Assembly (NCBI RefSeq): GCF_001548395.1
Contig: NZ_AP017367.1
Location: 2,083,001 to 2,147,000 of the forward strand
DNA: 64,000 bases
DNA from: Leptolyngbya sp. O-77
Lineage (GTDB): Bacteria; Cyanobacteriota; Cyanobacteriia; Elainellales; Elainellaceae
Reading direction: 5' to 3'
The notes beneath the pieces were generated by a model that was not told where the DNA came from, did no database searches, and worked only from the letters and a program-made list of their open reading frames with translations. Of this stretch, positions 1 through 8,511 are shown piece after piece; the first letter of the stretch is position 1, and every line of letters begins with the position of its first letter. A program made the position numbers and the translations under genes.

Positions 1-630
1 GATGTCTGCCAATGAAGGGGCAAAGTTTTGGCTCAAAGTGCTGACCGACCTCAAGAATCGCGGCGTAGAAGACATTTTCATCGCCTGTGTAGATGGACTC
101 AAAGGCTTCCCCGATGCGATTGCAGCGGTCTTTCCCAAAACACGAGTGCAGTTGTGTATCGTGCATCTGATTCGCAACTCTTTGCGCTATGTGCCCTGGG
201 GCAGCCAAGCCGAAGTCATTGCCGACCTCAAGCCGATTTATCAAGCGGCCACGGTAGAGGAGGCTGAGACCGCACTAGAAAACTTCGCTGATAAGTGGGA
301 CAGGCTCTATCCCACGATTTCCCAGATCTGGTTGCGTCACTGGAACAACATCATCCCCTTCTTTGACTATCCACCAGACATTCGCAAAGTGATTTACACC
401 ACCAATGCAATCGAGTCGCTCAATCGCTCGTTGCGTAAGGTGCTCAAGACAAAGGGATGCTTCCCCAATGAGGAATCGGTCTACAAGCTGCTCTACTTGG
501 CGCTTAACAATATTGCCAAAAATGGACGATGCCGATCCGCGATTGGAAAGCAGCACTCATGCGTTTTGCCATTGAGTTCCCCGATCGCTTTCCTCAGTTC
601 TAAGCCTTACACAAAAAAATTGACACTCTC
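1..630 (+). mobile_element. IS256-family insertion sequence, right part
   Basis: This is the 3' portion of an insertion sequence whose left end lies outside the window. It carries a mutator/IS256-type transposase fragment. After the restored transposase stop at 601-603 comes a right-end sequence ending ...TTGACACTCTC at 620-630, which resembles IS256-family terminal repeats. The target duplication cannot be seen because the left end is missing. The right boundary is inferred from this terminal motif only. Confidence 0.75.
2..603 (+). pseudogene. IS256-family transposase, C-terminal part, frameshifted
   Basis: The product would catalyse DDE cut-and-paste transposition in the cytoplasm. Visible family motifs are the second catalytic Asp in the CVDGLKGFPDAI segment, the C-x2-H pair in QLCIVHLIRNS, and the catalytic Glu in YTTNAIESLNRSLRKVLKTKG. 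The reading frame breaks in the A-run at 518-522. With six As instead of five the protein would continue as KKWTMPIRDWKAAL and stop at 601-603, the normal C-terminus of this family. Without the correction the frame runs on to 745 into unrelated sequence. The N-terminus lies outside the window. The copy is inactive if the frameshift is real; a base-calling error in the homopolymer is the alternative. Confidence 0.85.
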
Positions 631-679
631 GATAGTGAACCTCCGAGCTATGGCTTCTTCTGACTCTTCTAACCAAGTC

Positions 680-769
680 AGGACTTACGCATTTGCGATA
701 GGCTCTTTGGGTTTTGGACAATTTCTCACGGGCTGCGCCCGCTAGAAATTGTCCAACTGCGTAAGTCCT
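680..769. repeat. MITE-like 90-bp palindromic element
   Basis: The outer 12-bp inverted repeats are perfect: AGGACTTACGCA at 680-691 and TGCGTAAGTCCT at 758-769. Inside is a second 11-bp pair, GGACAATTTCT at 716-726 and AGAAATTGTCC at 744-754, and a central CGGGC/GCCCG hairpin at 729-741. There is no coding capacity. The structure is typical of a non-autonomous miniature inverted-repeat element. It sits directly upstream of the coiled-coil gene at 900 and may have truncated it. Confidence 0.75.
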
Positions 770-899
770 ACAAGTTTCGTCCCAAGTTTCGTCTGAGCAG
801 GCTGCTAGCCGCACGCCTGACCGCTTTCGCCCGGCGACCGATTTCCCCAGAGACGTTTCCCAACTTCAGCGGGCAGAGCTAGAGCGCACCTACCTGGAA

Positions 900-1403
900 A
901 TGCGAGAGTGCCTGATTTTTACAAACCGCAGCCGGGGGCAACTGCTTCGCCGCAACGAGGAGCATAAGCAAACGTCGCTGCAACTCAGAGCAGATGTTGC
1001 CAAACTGCAAGTGTCTATCCAGAAGCTGGCGCAGGAAAAACAGCAGCTTGCCGCTTCGAGCCAGGAGTTGCTGCAAGGGATGGAGCAAGAACTAATGGCG
1101 ATGGGCAGTCGCTTGGAAACGCTGTCGTCTGCCTTCGATGCGGTGGCGGATGTAGAAACGGTAGATCGGATGCAGTGGAGCTTTTTGACGCTGCCCCAGC
1201 GGTTTCTAAACTTTCTGAATGCGGTTCGCAGCATCGTGTCCTGGTGGCGCGAGGAGCAGGGCATTGAACCCACGCCGCCGCAGCCTGCGCTGCCTTCTAC
1301 GGAGCGAAAGCTAACGCCCGAAGAGGAGGCAGAGGATCGACGGGAGAATCCACAGAAATATAGCGATACGGCTTCAGTACAGAAATCGCTCCTTGATCGA
1401 TAA
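900..1403 (+). CDS. coiled-coil protein, unknown function, possibly 5'-truncated
   Basis: I do not recognise this protein. The ATG at 900 gives 167 aa, but the same frame is open upstream to about 765, inside the palindromic element. Residues encoded from about 800 to 899 (AASRTPDRFRPATDF and onward) look like real coding sequence. The native start was therefore probably removed by the insertion, or a GTG/TTG start is used. The first 80 residues are rich in Leu, Gln, Glu and Lys in heptad-like order, predicting a coiled coil. The middle has an aromatic segment ending SWWREEQG and the C-terminus is charged and Pro-rich. It ends 5 bp before the next gene on the same strand, suggesting co-transcription. 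Confidence 0.6.
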   Translation: MRECLIFTNRSRGQLLRRNEEHKQTSLQLRADVAKLQVSIQKLAQEKQQLAASSQELLQGMEQELMAMGSRLETLSSAFDAVADVETVDRMQWSFLTLPQRFLNFLNAVRSIVSWWREEQGIEPTPPQPALPSTERKLTPEEEAEDRRENPQKYSDTASVQKSLLDR

Positions 1404-1408
1404 CTCTC

Positions 1409-1858
1409 ATGGGCAAGAAGCGCATCAACCAACTGCTGAATCAGCTTAAGGAAAACCAGCAGGCCGAACTCCGCAACGCCGCTGCGATTTACACCGTGGC
1501 GCAAGTTGCAGTGAATGAACTGGAGGCGATCGCCACTGCTGATTTGCCCAAGCCAGAACGGGCGATTCCCGCAGGGATCGCTTCGCGAATCGCCCCTACG
1601 ACTCCAGCGCCCGCTTTGCCTGCGGCCGTGCCGACCCAGCTCACTCAGGCAGAACTGCTGCAACGCTACGGTTCTTACAACGGCTGTCGCAGCGCGGCCA
1701 AAAAGTTGGGCATTCATTTTCCTAAAAACCCTAGCTGGCCCCAACTGATCGCTGCCTTTTCCTATATCGCTGCATTTCGCCAACTAATTCACGACTACGC
1801 GCAACAGCAGGAGATTCGCAATCTTTCTGGTGTCCGGTTCACAGTTACGTTGGAATAA
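1409..1858 (+). CDS. hypothetical protein carrying an in-frame palindromic insert
   Basis: This 149-aa protein is not recognised. The first 40 residues form a short helical Gln/Glu-rich segment (INQLLNQLKENQQAEL). Residues about 51-63 are encoded by a 36-bp palindrome at 1560-1595 that recurs elsewhere in the window. The C-terminal half contains LLQRYGSYNGCRSAAKKLGI, helical and basic, which could be a small helix-turn-helix-like fold, but this is inference. It starts 5 bp after the upstream coiled-coil gene, so the two are likely one transcription unit. Confidence 0.6.
   Translation: MGKKRINQLLNQLKENQQAELRNAAAIYTVAQVAVNELEAIATADLPKPERAIPAGIASRIAPTTPAPALPAAVPTQLTQAELLQRYGSYNGCRSAAKKLGIHFPKNPSWPQLIAAFSYIAAFRQLIHDYAQQQEIRNLSGVRFTVTLE
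1560..1595. repeat. in-frame palindromic element, copy A
   Basis: This is a 36-bp imperfect palindrome with 9-bp arms, GGGCGATTC at 1560-1568 and GAATCGCCC at 1587-1595. It lies in frame within the gene at 1409-1858 and encodes about 12 residues (AIPAGIASRIAP). Copy C at 39371-39406 matches it at 35 of 36 positions in inverted orientation, and copy B at 8342-8377 is a more diverged copy. Confidence 0.8.
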
Positions 1859-1986
1859 GCCAGAGCAACCCAGATGAGAACTCTGTGTATGTATAAAGTA
1901 AACCCTTCACCCTAGTAGCTATCCGGATTTCTGCGGTTCGCATTTGTTTCTCTCTATATCGAGTCGCTGAGGCAGACAGGCAGAAA

Positions 1987-2328
1987 ATGGACAGATTAAT
2001 CGTAAAGCTGATTGGGCTGGCACTTTTAGTAGGCGGAATCTACTTCTTGGGCAAGAACGTGTTTTTTGCAACTAGCCTGGCCTTTTATTGGCGCAATCTC
2101 CCAGCCACGGGTTCGCTGCTTTGCCTAATGGGTGGTGTAGCGTCGCTGATTTTCTTTCCTCGGCAAACTGGGAGTTTAGGCTGGGGTCTGCTGGCCGTGG
2201 GCATTTTGCTGGTCTTTTTCAGCGGGGGTGCATACTTGTTGCCGACCAGCCTATGGCATTTTGTGGTGTCTTTTGGGGCGATCGCCGCTGGTTTCAAGCT
2301 CTTCACCGAGGAGCGTGTCCGGTTTTAG
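1987..2328 (+). CDS. small integral membrane protein, unknown
   Basis: This 113-aa hydrophobic protein has about four predicted membrane segments: residues 5-25, 35-56, 65-85 and 88-106. It has no recognisable catalytic motif and I cannot assign a family. It begins with ATG after a 128-bp gap and ends ahead of a hairpin at 2397-2435, which may terminate its transcript. The C-terminus (TEERVRF) is charged and probably cytoplasmic. Confidence 0.6.
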   Translation: MDRLIVKLIGLALLVGGIYFLGKNVFFATSLAFYWRNLPATGSLLCLMGGVASLIFFPRQTGSLGWGLLAVGILLVFFSGGAYLLPTSLWHFVVSFGAIAAGFKLFTEERVRF

Positions 2329-2396
2329 CATTCCTGTCTTTCGGGGCCAATCGAGGTTCAGCCATCGCTAACTCAGCGAAAAAACAGGCAAAAAAC

Positions 2397-2435
2397 AGCA
2401 GTGGGGCAAGAAACTAGCTTTCTCACCCCACTGCT
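2397..2435 (-). terminator. intrinsic terminator of rpsU, possibly bidirectional
   Basis: The stem is AGCAGTGGGG (2397-2406) with CCCCACTGCT (2426-2435), plus an inner AGAAA/TTTCT pairing at 2409-2413 and 2419-2423. Read on the minus strand it is followed by TGTTTTTTGCC, a good U-tract for rpsU. On the plus strand it is followed by TAAAATTT, weaker. It separates two convergent genes. Confidence 0.7.
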
Positions 2436-2572
2436 TAAAATTTATGTCCCATGCGTACATCACATGTACACATGAAGTATCAGACTAAGTCTCAGCCTTA
2501 AACCTGCGATGCAAAGACTTGCTGCAAAGACATATCGAGGCTTAACACTAAACTCGTAGCTGATGCCCAAAC

Positions 2573-2752
2573 CTAGCGGAAACGGCGCTTCCGACGAGCC
2601 ATAATCGCCTTGCGCTTGCGCTTTTCCAGAGGAGTCTCGAAGTGACGGTGGCTCTTCACATCGGCCAAGATCCCCGCCTTGGAAACCTGACGCTTGAACC
2701 GTCGCAGTGCCGACTCAATCCCTTCGTTTTCTCCTAAGACCACCTGGGTCAT
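2573..2752 (-). CDS. rpsU: 30S ribosomal protein S21
   Basis: Small basic protein of the 30S subunit that helps position mRNA during initiation. The start MTQVVLGENEGIESALRRF, the central RFKRQVSKAG segment and the Arg/Lys-rich tail ending RRKRRFR are diagnostic of bS21. At 59 aa it has the usual length. I chose the ATG at 2752 over a GTG three codons upstream because AAGGAG lies 8 bases before that ATG. The gene appears monocistronic with a terminator downstream. Small basic S21 copies are general in cyanobacteria. Confidence 0.95.
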   Translation of the reverse strand: MTQVVLGENEGIESALRRFKRQVSKAGILADVKSHRHFETPLEKRKRKAIMARRKRRFR

Positions 2753-2931
2753 GCAAAACACTCCTTAACTGATTGCAGAAAATGGTTTAGTCACTTTTCT
2801 AAGAATACCGCGTTTTATCCATCCTGTGCTACCCTTACCGCGCAGTTTGAAAGGTCAAGACAGGAAGGCGCTGATGGAGAACTGAACAAAGCCGGAAACC
2901 CAAAGCAAAGTTGTAGCTTGAGGTCAAGAAA

Positions 2932-4239
2932 CTAGGTCAAGAAGGACAAATCGACAGAGCCGAAATTAACGCTGAGCGCTACGTTTAAGTTCTCTAGCGC
3001 TTCAATTAGCCAGCTCACCGCATCACGAGAACAGGATTCGTAATGACTAAACAAAATTGAGAAGCGCCGCTCTAGCGCGGGCTTGACCTTGCGGCACAGC
3101 AGCACAATCTTAAGCAATAGCCCCGTTGTCAGCATCGGGCCAAGATTAGTCAGCAAATCTACAAACACAAAGTGTCTAGGATGCTGGGCGTTATCCACGA
3201 CCAAGAAGTTTAGCAGATGGCTACAGGTGCGGACGAGCAAAAAGTCATTGAGTCGCTGGTCGTCACTATCAGGCATGATGTCTTGTAGATAGCTATAGAG
3301 CTGATTGTTGAACTGTCTGCGCCCATACTCTGGATCGACGGATGACGTGATGTATTCGTACAGATCGTTCTTAAAATCGGCGAAGCAGTGCGTGTAGTTG
3401 GTCTGAACCAGAAAATTTTGAGCCAGATCTTTATAGCTGCGGCTACCCTCAATCTTGCCGGTATAGTGGCGCACCACGCGATTCAAGTCTTGATCTTCTA
3501 AGAGGGTGGGATTAGAGACTGGGTGAATCAGTCGAGGAGTCGAAGGCGTGGCGATCGCCCCCGCAACAGCACCTTCAGTCGCCCGACCCTGGCGCACCTG
3601 GTAGGTCAGATATTGCGACAGGTCAACCTCAAACTTGTGCTGCCGCTCAGCCCGAACCTGACGCACCGTATTCTGCTGCTCGCGGGTGCAGTCTTCGCTG
3701 ATCAGGCAATGCTCGTAAAGGTAGGGATAGCGCGGAATTAGAGTGCCCAGCGGACGCTGCCCGCTACCGTGATGCGCCTCGGCTGCCTCGCTCAAAACTT
3801 GAGCCAAGCGGCGCAGCGTCAGATATTGCTCAGTTTCGGTGAATTGGCGAGTCAGTTCCCGCAGGCGGCGGAGCGATCGCGAGCGGTGGATGCTGATCTG
3901 GCTCTGGGCTTGGGCAGCATTGTTTTCAAATAGTTCAATCAGCTTGGGGATGGCCAACTGAGACTGCGATCGCGCCTGCCAGCGGTTAATTAGGATGTGG
4001 CAGCAGCGGTTTAAGACATAGCGAAATTCGTCGGCTGCAAGGCGAGAAGCGGTGACCTTGTCGAGTGCTGCCACAATAGCAGGATCACTATAGCGGGAGC
4101 CATCAATAAACAGCGCATGAAAGCGTTCGACCATCTGCTCTGGCGTTTCATGCTCAATCCAGTGCAGCAGATGGTCGTAGATCGTCTGCTCTTCCAGACT
4201 AATTTGCCGATAATAGTGATCAACTTGCGTGGTTACCAC
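2932..4239 (-). CDS. conserved-looking protein of unknown function, 435 aa
   Basis: I do not recognise a family. The protein is soluble, mixed helical and has no signal peptide. It has an Arg-rich helical stretch at about residues 118-135 (RSRSLRRLRELTRQ), a low-complexity linker near residue 225 (GAVAGAIATPSTP), and a C-terminal part rich in Leu and aromatic residues, including a hydrophobic segment around TTGLLLKIVLLC that could be a buried helix. GTG and ATG alternatives exist, but the start MVTTQVDHYY fits the open frame best. Upstream is 608 bp without genes, so it likely has its own promoter. Confidence 0.7.
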   Translation of the reverse strand: MVTTQVDHYYRQISLEEQTIYDHLLHWIEHETPEQMVERFHALFIDGSRYSDPAIVAALDKVTASRLAADEFRYVLNRCCHILINRWQARSQSQLAIPKLIELFENNAAQAQSQISIHRSRSLRRLRELTRQFTETEQYLTLRRLAQVLSEAAEAHHGSGQRPLGTLIPRYPYLYEHCLISEDCTREQQNTVRQVRAERQHKFEVDLSQYLTYQVRQGRATEGAVAGAIATPSTPRLIHPVSNPTLLEDQDLNRVVRHYTGKIEGSRSYKDLAQNFLVQTNYTHCFADFKNDLYEYITSSVDPEYGRRQFNNQLYSYLQDIMPDSDDQRLNDFLLVRTCSHLLNFLVVDNAQHPRHFVFVDLLTNLGPMLTTGLLLKIVLLCRKVKPALERRFSILFSHYESCSRDAVSWLIEALENLNVALSVNFGSVDLSFLT

Positions 4240-4847
4240 AACCTAATGCTCCCTTGTCAAACCCACCCTCAAACTCAGCCTCTGAACTCGCTGAAGCAAA
4301 CTGTGACCGTAGACAAACCCCAAAGCCCAAGCAGCGATACCACAGCCAGACCTCAAAGATGAATCCGAAGTGCAAATTGAGAACTGTGCAAAGAAACACG
4401 TCAAGAGCGGTGTGACCCCCAGGCAATCCTTATGTCAATACCTCACGTGAACCTTTGCATAAACTCTGCATGTATTTACCCGATTGCATTAAACGCTATC
4501 AGAGGCTTCTAGGTCTTCGGTGTGACTGAAGTCACGCCAAGCTTAAAGCTTTGATGAACTTTTGCCGCTAGAGTCCTGACGGTTGTCGATGAACTCCACA
4601 TCTCTATGTATCTGTGCTTTTAAGGGGAGTTATGCAAAAATATGCGCCACTAAATACTGAGTTTTCTAGCCAATGCCTATGTGTCAAGTTTTAGACCGGA
4701 ATTCCGTAATAATCTGTATTTTTTAAATCTTTCATCAAGTTTTCAAGTTGAACTGTAACCCAAATTGGCAAGTTCTGTATAGAGGGGGCGAATGCTTTAG
4801 CCGAATAGATTCCACTCAGGCATCTATTGTTCCTCATCCTGATGGGC
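4240..4847. other. gene-free interval
   Basis: This stretch of about 600 bases lies between the start of the 435-aa gene and the end of a membrane-protein gene, both on the minus strand. It is AT-richer than its surroundings and must hold the promoter of the 435-aa gene. I see no RNA gene, hairpin terminator or convincing coding frame in it. Confidence 0.5.
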
Positions 4848-6554
4848 CTATCTGCCGCGCAGACAAACAGCATCCAGCACCATCCACGCCTCAGCCTGTA
4901 AGACCTGACAGCGGTTGGCGCGTCTTGCGAGAATAGGTTTTGCGGTTTGCAAGTTGGTCTGGGCTTCGGCTAGTGCTTCTGGGTATTGGCGAAACTTGAG
5001 CGCTTGCAGCGTGCCACGGCGAAACGTGGCGCGAGAAATCAGCCAGAAGTCGATGCTGTAGCGGTCGATCGTGGCTCGCAGCAGCGCCGGATCGCGGGTG
5101 TATTGGGCGCGAATCAGGTCGGTGGCCCGCTGGCGCATTTGTTGTCCGTAGGCTTTGTGGTAAGGAATGGCGTATTCTCGCCCGAACAAAATCGAGCGAC
5201 CGGAAAAAACAGGAATGAAGTCGGCCTCGTCTTCTAGCGACGCAATTACGATGTCTTTCGGCTGTTGGGCGAAGAACTCGTACACTGCTGGCGCCTGCCC
5301 TACTCGAAACTCATCGGCGGGGAATGGCGTGATGTAGCGTGGATAGAACCAAACGCTAGCGGCGATCGCCCCGGTTCCCCCCAGCAAAACCATCGCAGGC
5401 AGCCACCGAACTTGTGCCCTATGCAGCCAGCGTAGCCCTGTATCCAGTAACAGCGTCAGGGCGATCGCCGCCGCAAAGCACAGCACAAACCGCAGCGTGT
5501 AGCCCGTATAGCGACTGGGCAAATGCAGCCGAAACAGCAGCGCGTGGGCGGCAAAAAACAGCACTAGCGCCGCCGCCACAATCCGCGGCAGCAGCCCCAG
5601 ATGCTTTACCTGGCGCACCAGTGGCGTGGGCAGCTTCCACAGCAGCAGCGGCAAAAACACGCCCAGCCCCATTAGCGGCGGCTTGAAGGTGGGAAACAGA
5701 CCGCTGCGGTGTCCCGATAGCCAGAACATTGTGACATCATCCAGGAAGAAACGGCCGCGCCCGTCGCCCAGAAACTCTGGGTCGTCTAGCACGTCGGCCG
5801 CCGTCAGCGCCGGGCCATAGGGGTTGTCTGCCAACAGGTAGGGCAGCAGCACCAACACTGCAATCCCCAGTCCGATGCCCAAAAACACCCAATCAGCGCG
5901 GTGGTGGGTCAGCCCTAGCCGTCCCTTTTGCCACTGCACCAGCGAGAACGCCAGCACGCCGCCGCACACCAGCGCATATTGCGGGTAGAACAGACCCATG
6001 AGGGCGATCGCCAGCCAACAGCCCCAGCTCCGCCGCAGCAAGGCATAGAGAAACGCCAGAAATAGCGGAATCATGAAGGCGCGGGGCGTGGCCGAGGCCA
6101 GGTCATCGTGAGACCAAAACGTCAGATTGAGCAGCACCGCCGCAAAAAAACCGCCAATCGGCACGGGCAGAAGTTGCATGGCCACGCCAAAGCCAAAGCC
6201 AGTGGCCACCAGCGCCAGCACAGGCGGCAGCAGTTTGCTCAACAGCAGCGGGTCGATGCCCAGCGCCGCAAACAGCCGATAGAGCGTGGTGAATCCCCAG
6301 GGCGCAACGGACTGGAAATAGTCGGCAATCAGGTCATTGGCAAACAAATCGGGATCGAAAAACCGCTGCATCCAAAACAAGTGCTGTCGCGCGTCGTCCT
6401 GCACGACATATTCGCCGCGAAAGGCGCGTTGCAGAACGAGGCTGCTGTAAAACAGCGACACCAGCAAACTTGCACCCAGCCAAAACCATCGACGGCGGCG
6501 CGTGTTTGCCAGGAGCGGATGCAAGAGCGTGTCAGCACGGGGCGAGTGCGTCAC
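4848..6554 (-). CDS. GT-C-like multipass membrane protein, paralogue 1
   Basis: This is a 568-aa integral membrane protein with about ten hydrophobic segments and a soluble C-terminal domain of some 140 residues. The first extracytoplasmic loop holds VVQDDARQHLFWMQRF followed by DPDLFANDLIADYFQ. Acidic pairs in that position are typical of GT-C glycosyltransferases using lipid-linked sugars, and a glycosyl transfer role is inferred from this. The whole first loop and TM2 (LGIDPLLLSKLLPPVLAL) are nearly identical to the upstream paralogue. The GTG start at 6554 overlaps the paralogue's stop (GTGA), implying translational coupling. The soluble tail contains SGRSILFGREYAIPYHKAYG, also matched in the paralogue. 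The sugar and acceptor are unknown. Confidence 0.7.
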   Translation of the reverse strand: MTHSPRADTLLHPLLANTRRRRWFWLGASLLVSLFYSSLVLQRAFRGEYVVQDDARQHLFWMQRFFDPDLFANDLIADYFQSVAPWGFTTLYRLFAALGIDPLLLSKLLPPVLALVATGFGFGVAMQLLPVPIGGFFAAVLLNLTFWSHDDLASATPRAFMIPLFLAFLYALLRRSWGCWLAIALMGLFYPQYALVCGGVLAFSLVQWQKGRLGLTHHRADWVFLGIGLGIAVLVLLPYLLADNPYGPALTAADVLDDPEFLGDGRGRFFLDDVTMFWLSGHRSGLFPTFKPPLMGLGVFLPLLLWKLPTPLVRQVKHLGLLPRIVAAALVLFFAAHALLFRLHLPSRYTGYTLRFVLCFAAAIALTLLLDTGLRWLHRAQVRWLPAMVLLGGTGAIAASVWFYPRYITPFPADEFRVGQAPAVYEFFAQQPKDIVIASLEDEADFIPVFSGRSILFGREYAIPYHKAYGQQMRQRATDLIRAQYTRDPALLRATIDRYSIDFWLISRATFRRGTLQALKFRQYPEALAEAQTNLQTAKPILARRANRCQVLQAEAWMVLDAVCLRGR

Positions 6555-8437
6555 GCTTGCCTCCGCAGGCGGTTTAGCGTCAGCACGCAGTTCGTATCTA
6601 TCACCTGATATTGCCTGTCTTCATAGCCGATGCAGCGCCGGGGAATCCGCGAAAGCGCTGGAACCAGTCCGGTTTCTATCTGCGCGGGCAAATCGCCGAT
6701 GCGATCGCCATATTCCACCAGCGATGGGTTCAGCCGAAAATAGCCCGGACGAAAAGCGTTGCGCTGGAGCAGCCAAAAATCGACCTGCTGCTGCTGGATG
6801 AATTGTTTCAGCGCGTCGAGACTGGGGGTGTATTGCGCCTGGATCAAATCGAGCGATCGCCCTACGACTTCGTTGTAATAGCCCAGGTGATAGGGAATCG
6901 CGTAGCCCTTGCCGCCCACCACGAGCGATCGCCGCGTAAAGCTGGGCAAATTGTTCATCTCTGGCGCGATGGAGGCGATGCGGGTGTCTTTGGGTTGCGC
7001 CGCCAAAAACTCGTACAGTTCCGGTTGCGCCGTGCCGATCACGTAATCCGTAATCGGATAAGCATTTTCGTCAATTCGCAAAAACAGCGGATAGCCCAGT
7101 AGAAGTGCCGTCAATAGCCCTGCTAGCCCCAGCGGAGCCAGCCGCAGCCGCGCCGACTGGGCCCACCGCAGCAGCGCGTCGAAAATTAGCGCCAGCCCGA
7201 TGCCTGCGGCAATCACCGCCACCACCCGAAAGGTATGCTCGGTGTAGCGATTGGGCAGGTGCAGCTTGAACCGGACGAGATGCGCCAGCACAAATAGACC
7301 CACCGACGCGGCGATCGCCTGCCCAAAAACAAAGCTATTGCCATTCACCCGTTGCGCCAGCGGAAACCGTCGGGGAAACCGCAGCAGCACAGGCAGCAGC
7401 AGCGCAAAAACCACCTGCGGCAGCCCAAAGCGCACGCGGCTAAGGTGAATGGGCGGCTGGGTCGGGTCGCCGTTGTCGGGATAGAGCCAGTTGAGCGGGC
7501 CATAATCTACCGAACACCAGTCGCCAGGCAGCATCCCCGCCCGCTTGCCGCACAGCCAATAGCGGACGTAATACTCGAACTGCTCGGAAATGTAAAACTC
7601 TGACCAGTTGGGTTCCCAGAAGGTGGGCATCTGGAGCGACTCGGCAGCGGAGACCGTCGGCCCAAAGCCGTGGTTTCGCAGCACGTAGGGCAGCAGCACC
7701 AAGAAGGCAACGGTTAGCCCGGCGATCGCCTGTCGATAGCGTTGGCGGTCATACGTTAGCCCCGGTCGCCAGCCGTCAAACCGCAGCAGCCGCACCAGCA
7801 AAATGCCGCAATAGACAAACAGCACCTGCGGATAAAACAAGCCCTGGAGCGCGATGATCCCCAGCAGGGGCAGCAATTTTTGCCGCAATAAGAAATAGAG
7901 GAACGCAAAGAAAAACGGGTAGACAAAAGCAACAGGTGTTGCCGATATGATGTCGTCCCGCATCCAAAAGCCCTGATTCAGCAGCAGTGCCGACAAAAAT
8001 CCTGCAAAGGGCACCGGAAAAATCTCTAGCATAGTGATGAAACACAGCGCTGTCGTTGCCAGCGCCAGCACAGGCGGCAGCAGCTTGCTCAGCAGCAGCG
8101 GATCGATACCCAGCCTGGCAAAGACCCAATAGAGCGTGGTGTAACCCTTGGGCGCAACGGCTTGAAAATAGTCGGCGTGAATATCGTTGGGAAATAGCTC
8201 CGGATCGACAAAGCGCAGCATCCAGGTGACGTGCTGCCGCGCATCGTCCTGCACCACATAGGCATTGCCAAATGCCTGAGACAGCGCAGGCAGGTAATAT
8301 AGCAGCGACACCAACAAGCTCAGCCCCAGCCAAAACCGGACATGCGGTTCCCGCAGGGATCGTTTCGCAAATTGCGGCAGTTTGTCTACTGCTGTCGTCA
8401 GCGCAGGCGCTTGAAATCGGAGTCGGGGAATTGACAT
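6551..8437 (-). CDS. GT-C-like multipass membrane protein, paralogue 2
   Basis: This 628-aa membrane protein is paralogous to the downstream gene. It shares VVQDDARQHVTWMLRFVDP, the NDIHADYFQAVAPKGYTTLY segment and the C-terminal motif GGKGYAIPYHLGYY. I chose the internal ATG at 8437 (MSIPRLRFQ) because upstream residues are Cys/Arg-rich and lie in the divergent promoter region. About residues 21-32 are encoded by a diverged copy of the 36-bp palindromic element (8342-8377). A role in envelope glycan or lipid glycosylation is inferred from topology and neighbours. It lies head-to-head with the gene at 8512, with 74 bp between starts. Confidence 0.7.
   Translation of the reverse strand: MSIPRLRFQAPALTTAVDKLPQFAKRSLREPHVRFWLGLSLLVSLLYYLPALSQAFGNAYVVQDDARQHVTWMLRFVDPELFPNDIHADYFQAVAPKGYTTLYWVFARLGIDPLLLSKLLPPVLALATTALCFITMLEIFPVPFAGFLSALLLNQGFWMRDDIISATPVAFVYPFFFAFLYFLLRQKLLPLLGIIALQGLFYPQVLFVYCGILLVRLLRFDGWRPGLTYDRQRYRQAIAGLTVAFLVLLPYVLRNHGFGPTVSAAESLQMPTFWEPNWSEFYISEQFEYYVRYWLCGKRAGMLPGDWCSVDYGPLNWLYPDNGDPTQPPIHLSRVRFGLPQVVFALLLPVLLRFPRRFPLAQRVNGNSFVFGQAIAASVGLFVLAHLVRFKLHLPNRYTEHTFRVVAVIAAGIGLALIFDALLRWAQSARLRLAPLGLAGLLTALLLGYPLFLRIDENAYPITDYVIGTAQPELYEFLAAQPKDTRIASIAPEMNNLPSFTRRSLVVGGKGYAIPYHLGYYNEVVGRSLDLIQAQYTPSLDALKQFIQQQQVDFWLLQRNAFRPGYFRLNPSLVEYGDRIGDLPAQIETGLVPALSRIPRRCIGYEDRQYQVIDTNCVLTLNRLRRQA
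8342..8377. repeat. in-frame palindromic element, copy B
   Basis: A diverged copy of the 36-bp element that keeps the core TTCCCGCAGGGATCG and the distal TTTCGC. It lies near the N-terminus of the gene at 6551-8437 and preserves its frame (encoding part of LPQFAKRSLREPH on the minus strand). Both arms have decayed relative to copies A and C. Confidence 0.6.
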
Positions 8438-8511
8438 GGCACAGAGAGTCACAAAACTTTGCGGACGCAACCCGGAGTAGTGTAATAGTACCTTAGGTTT
8501 TGACGGAAGCC

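Noticed and set aside
890..1783. 297-codon frame on the minus strand
   Set aside because: It overlaps two better plus-strand genes and has low-complexity Ser/Arg/Cys composition.
4691..4873. 60-codon frame at the 3' end of the first GT-C-like paralogue
   Set aside because: It overlaps the real gene end in another frame and has no supporting feature.
7776..8333. 185-codon frame opposite/inside the GT-C-like gene
   Set aside because: Shadow of the membrane protein in another frame, with Ala/Cys-rich sequence.
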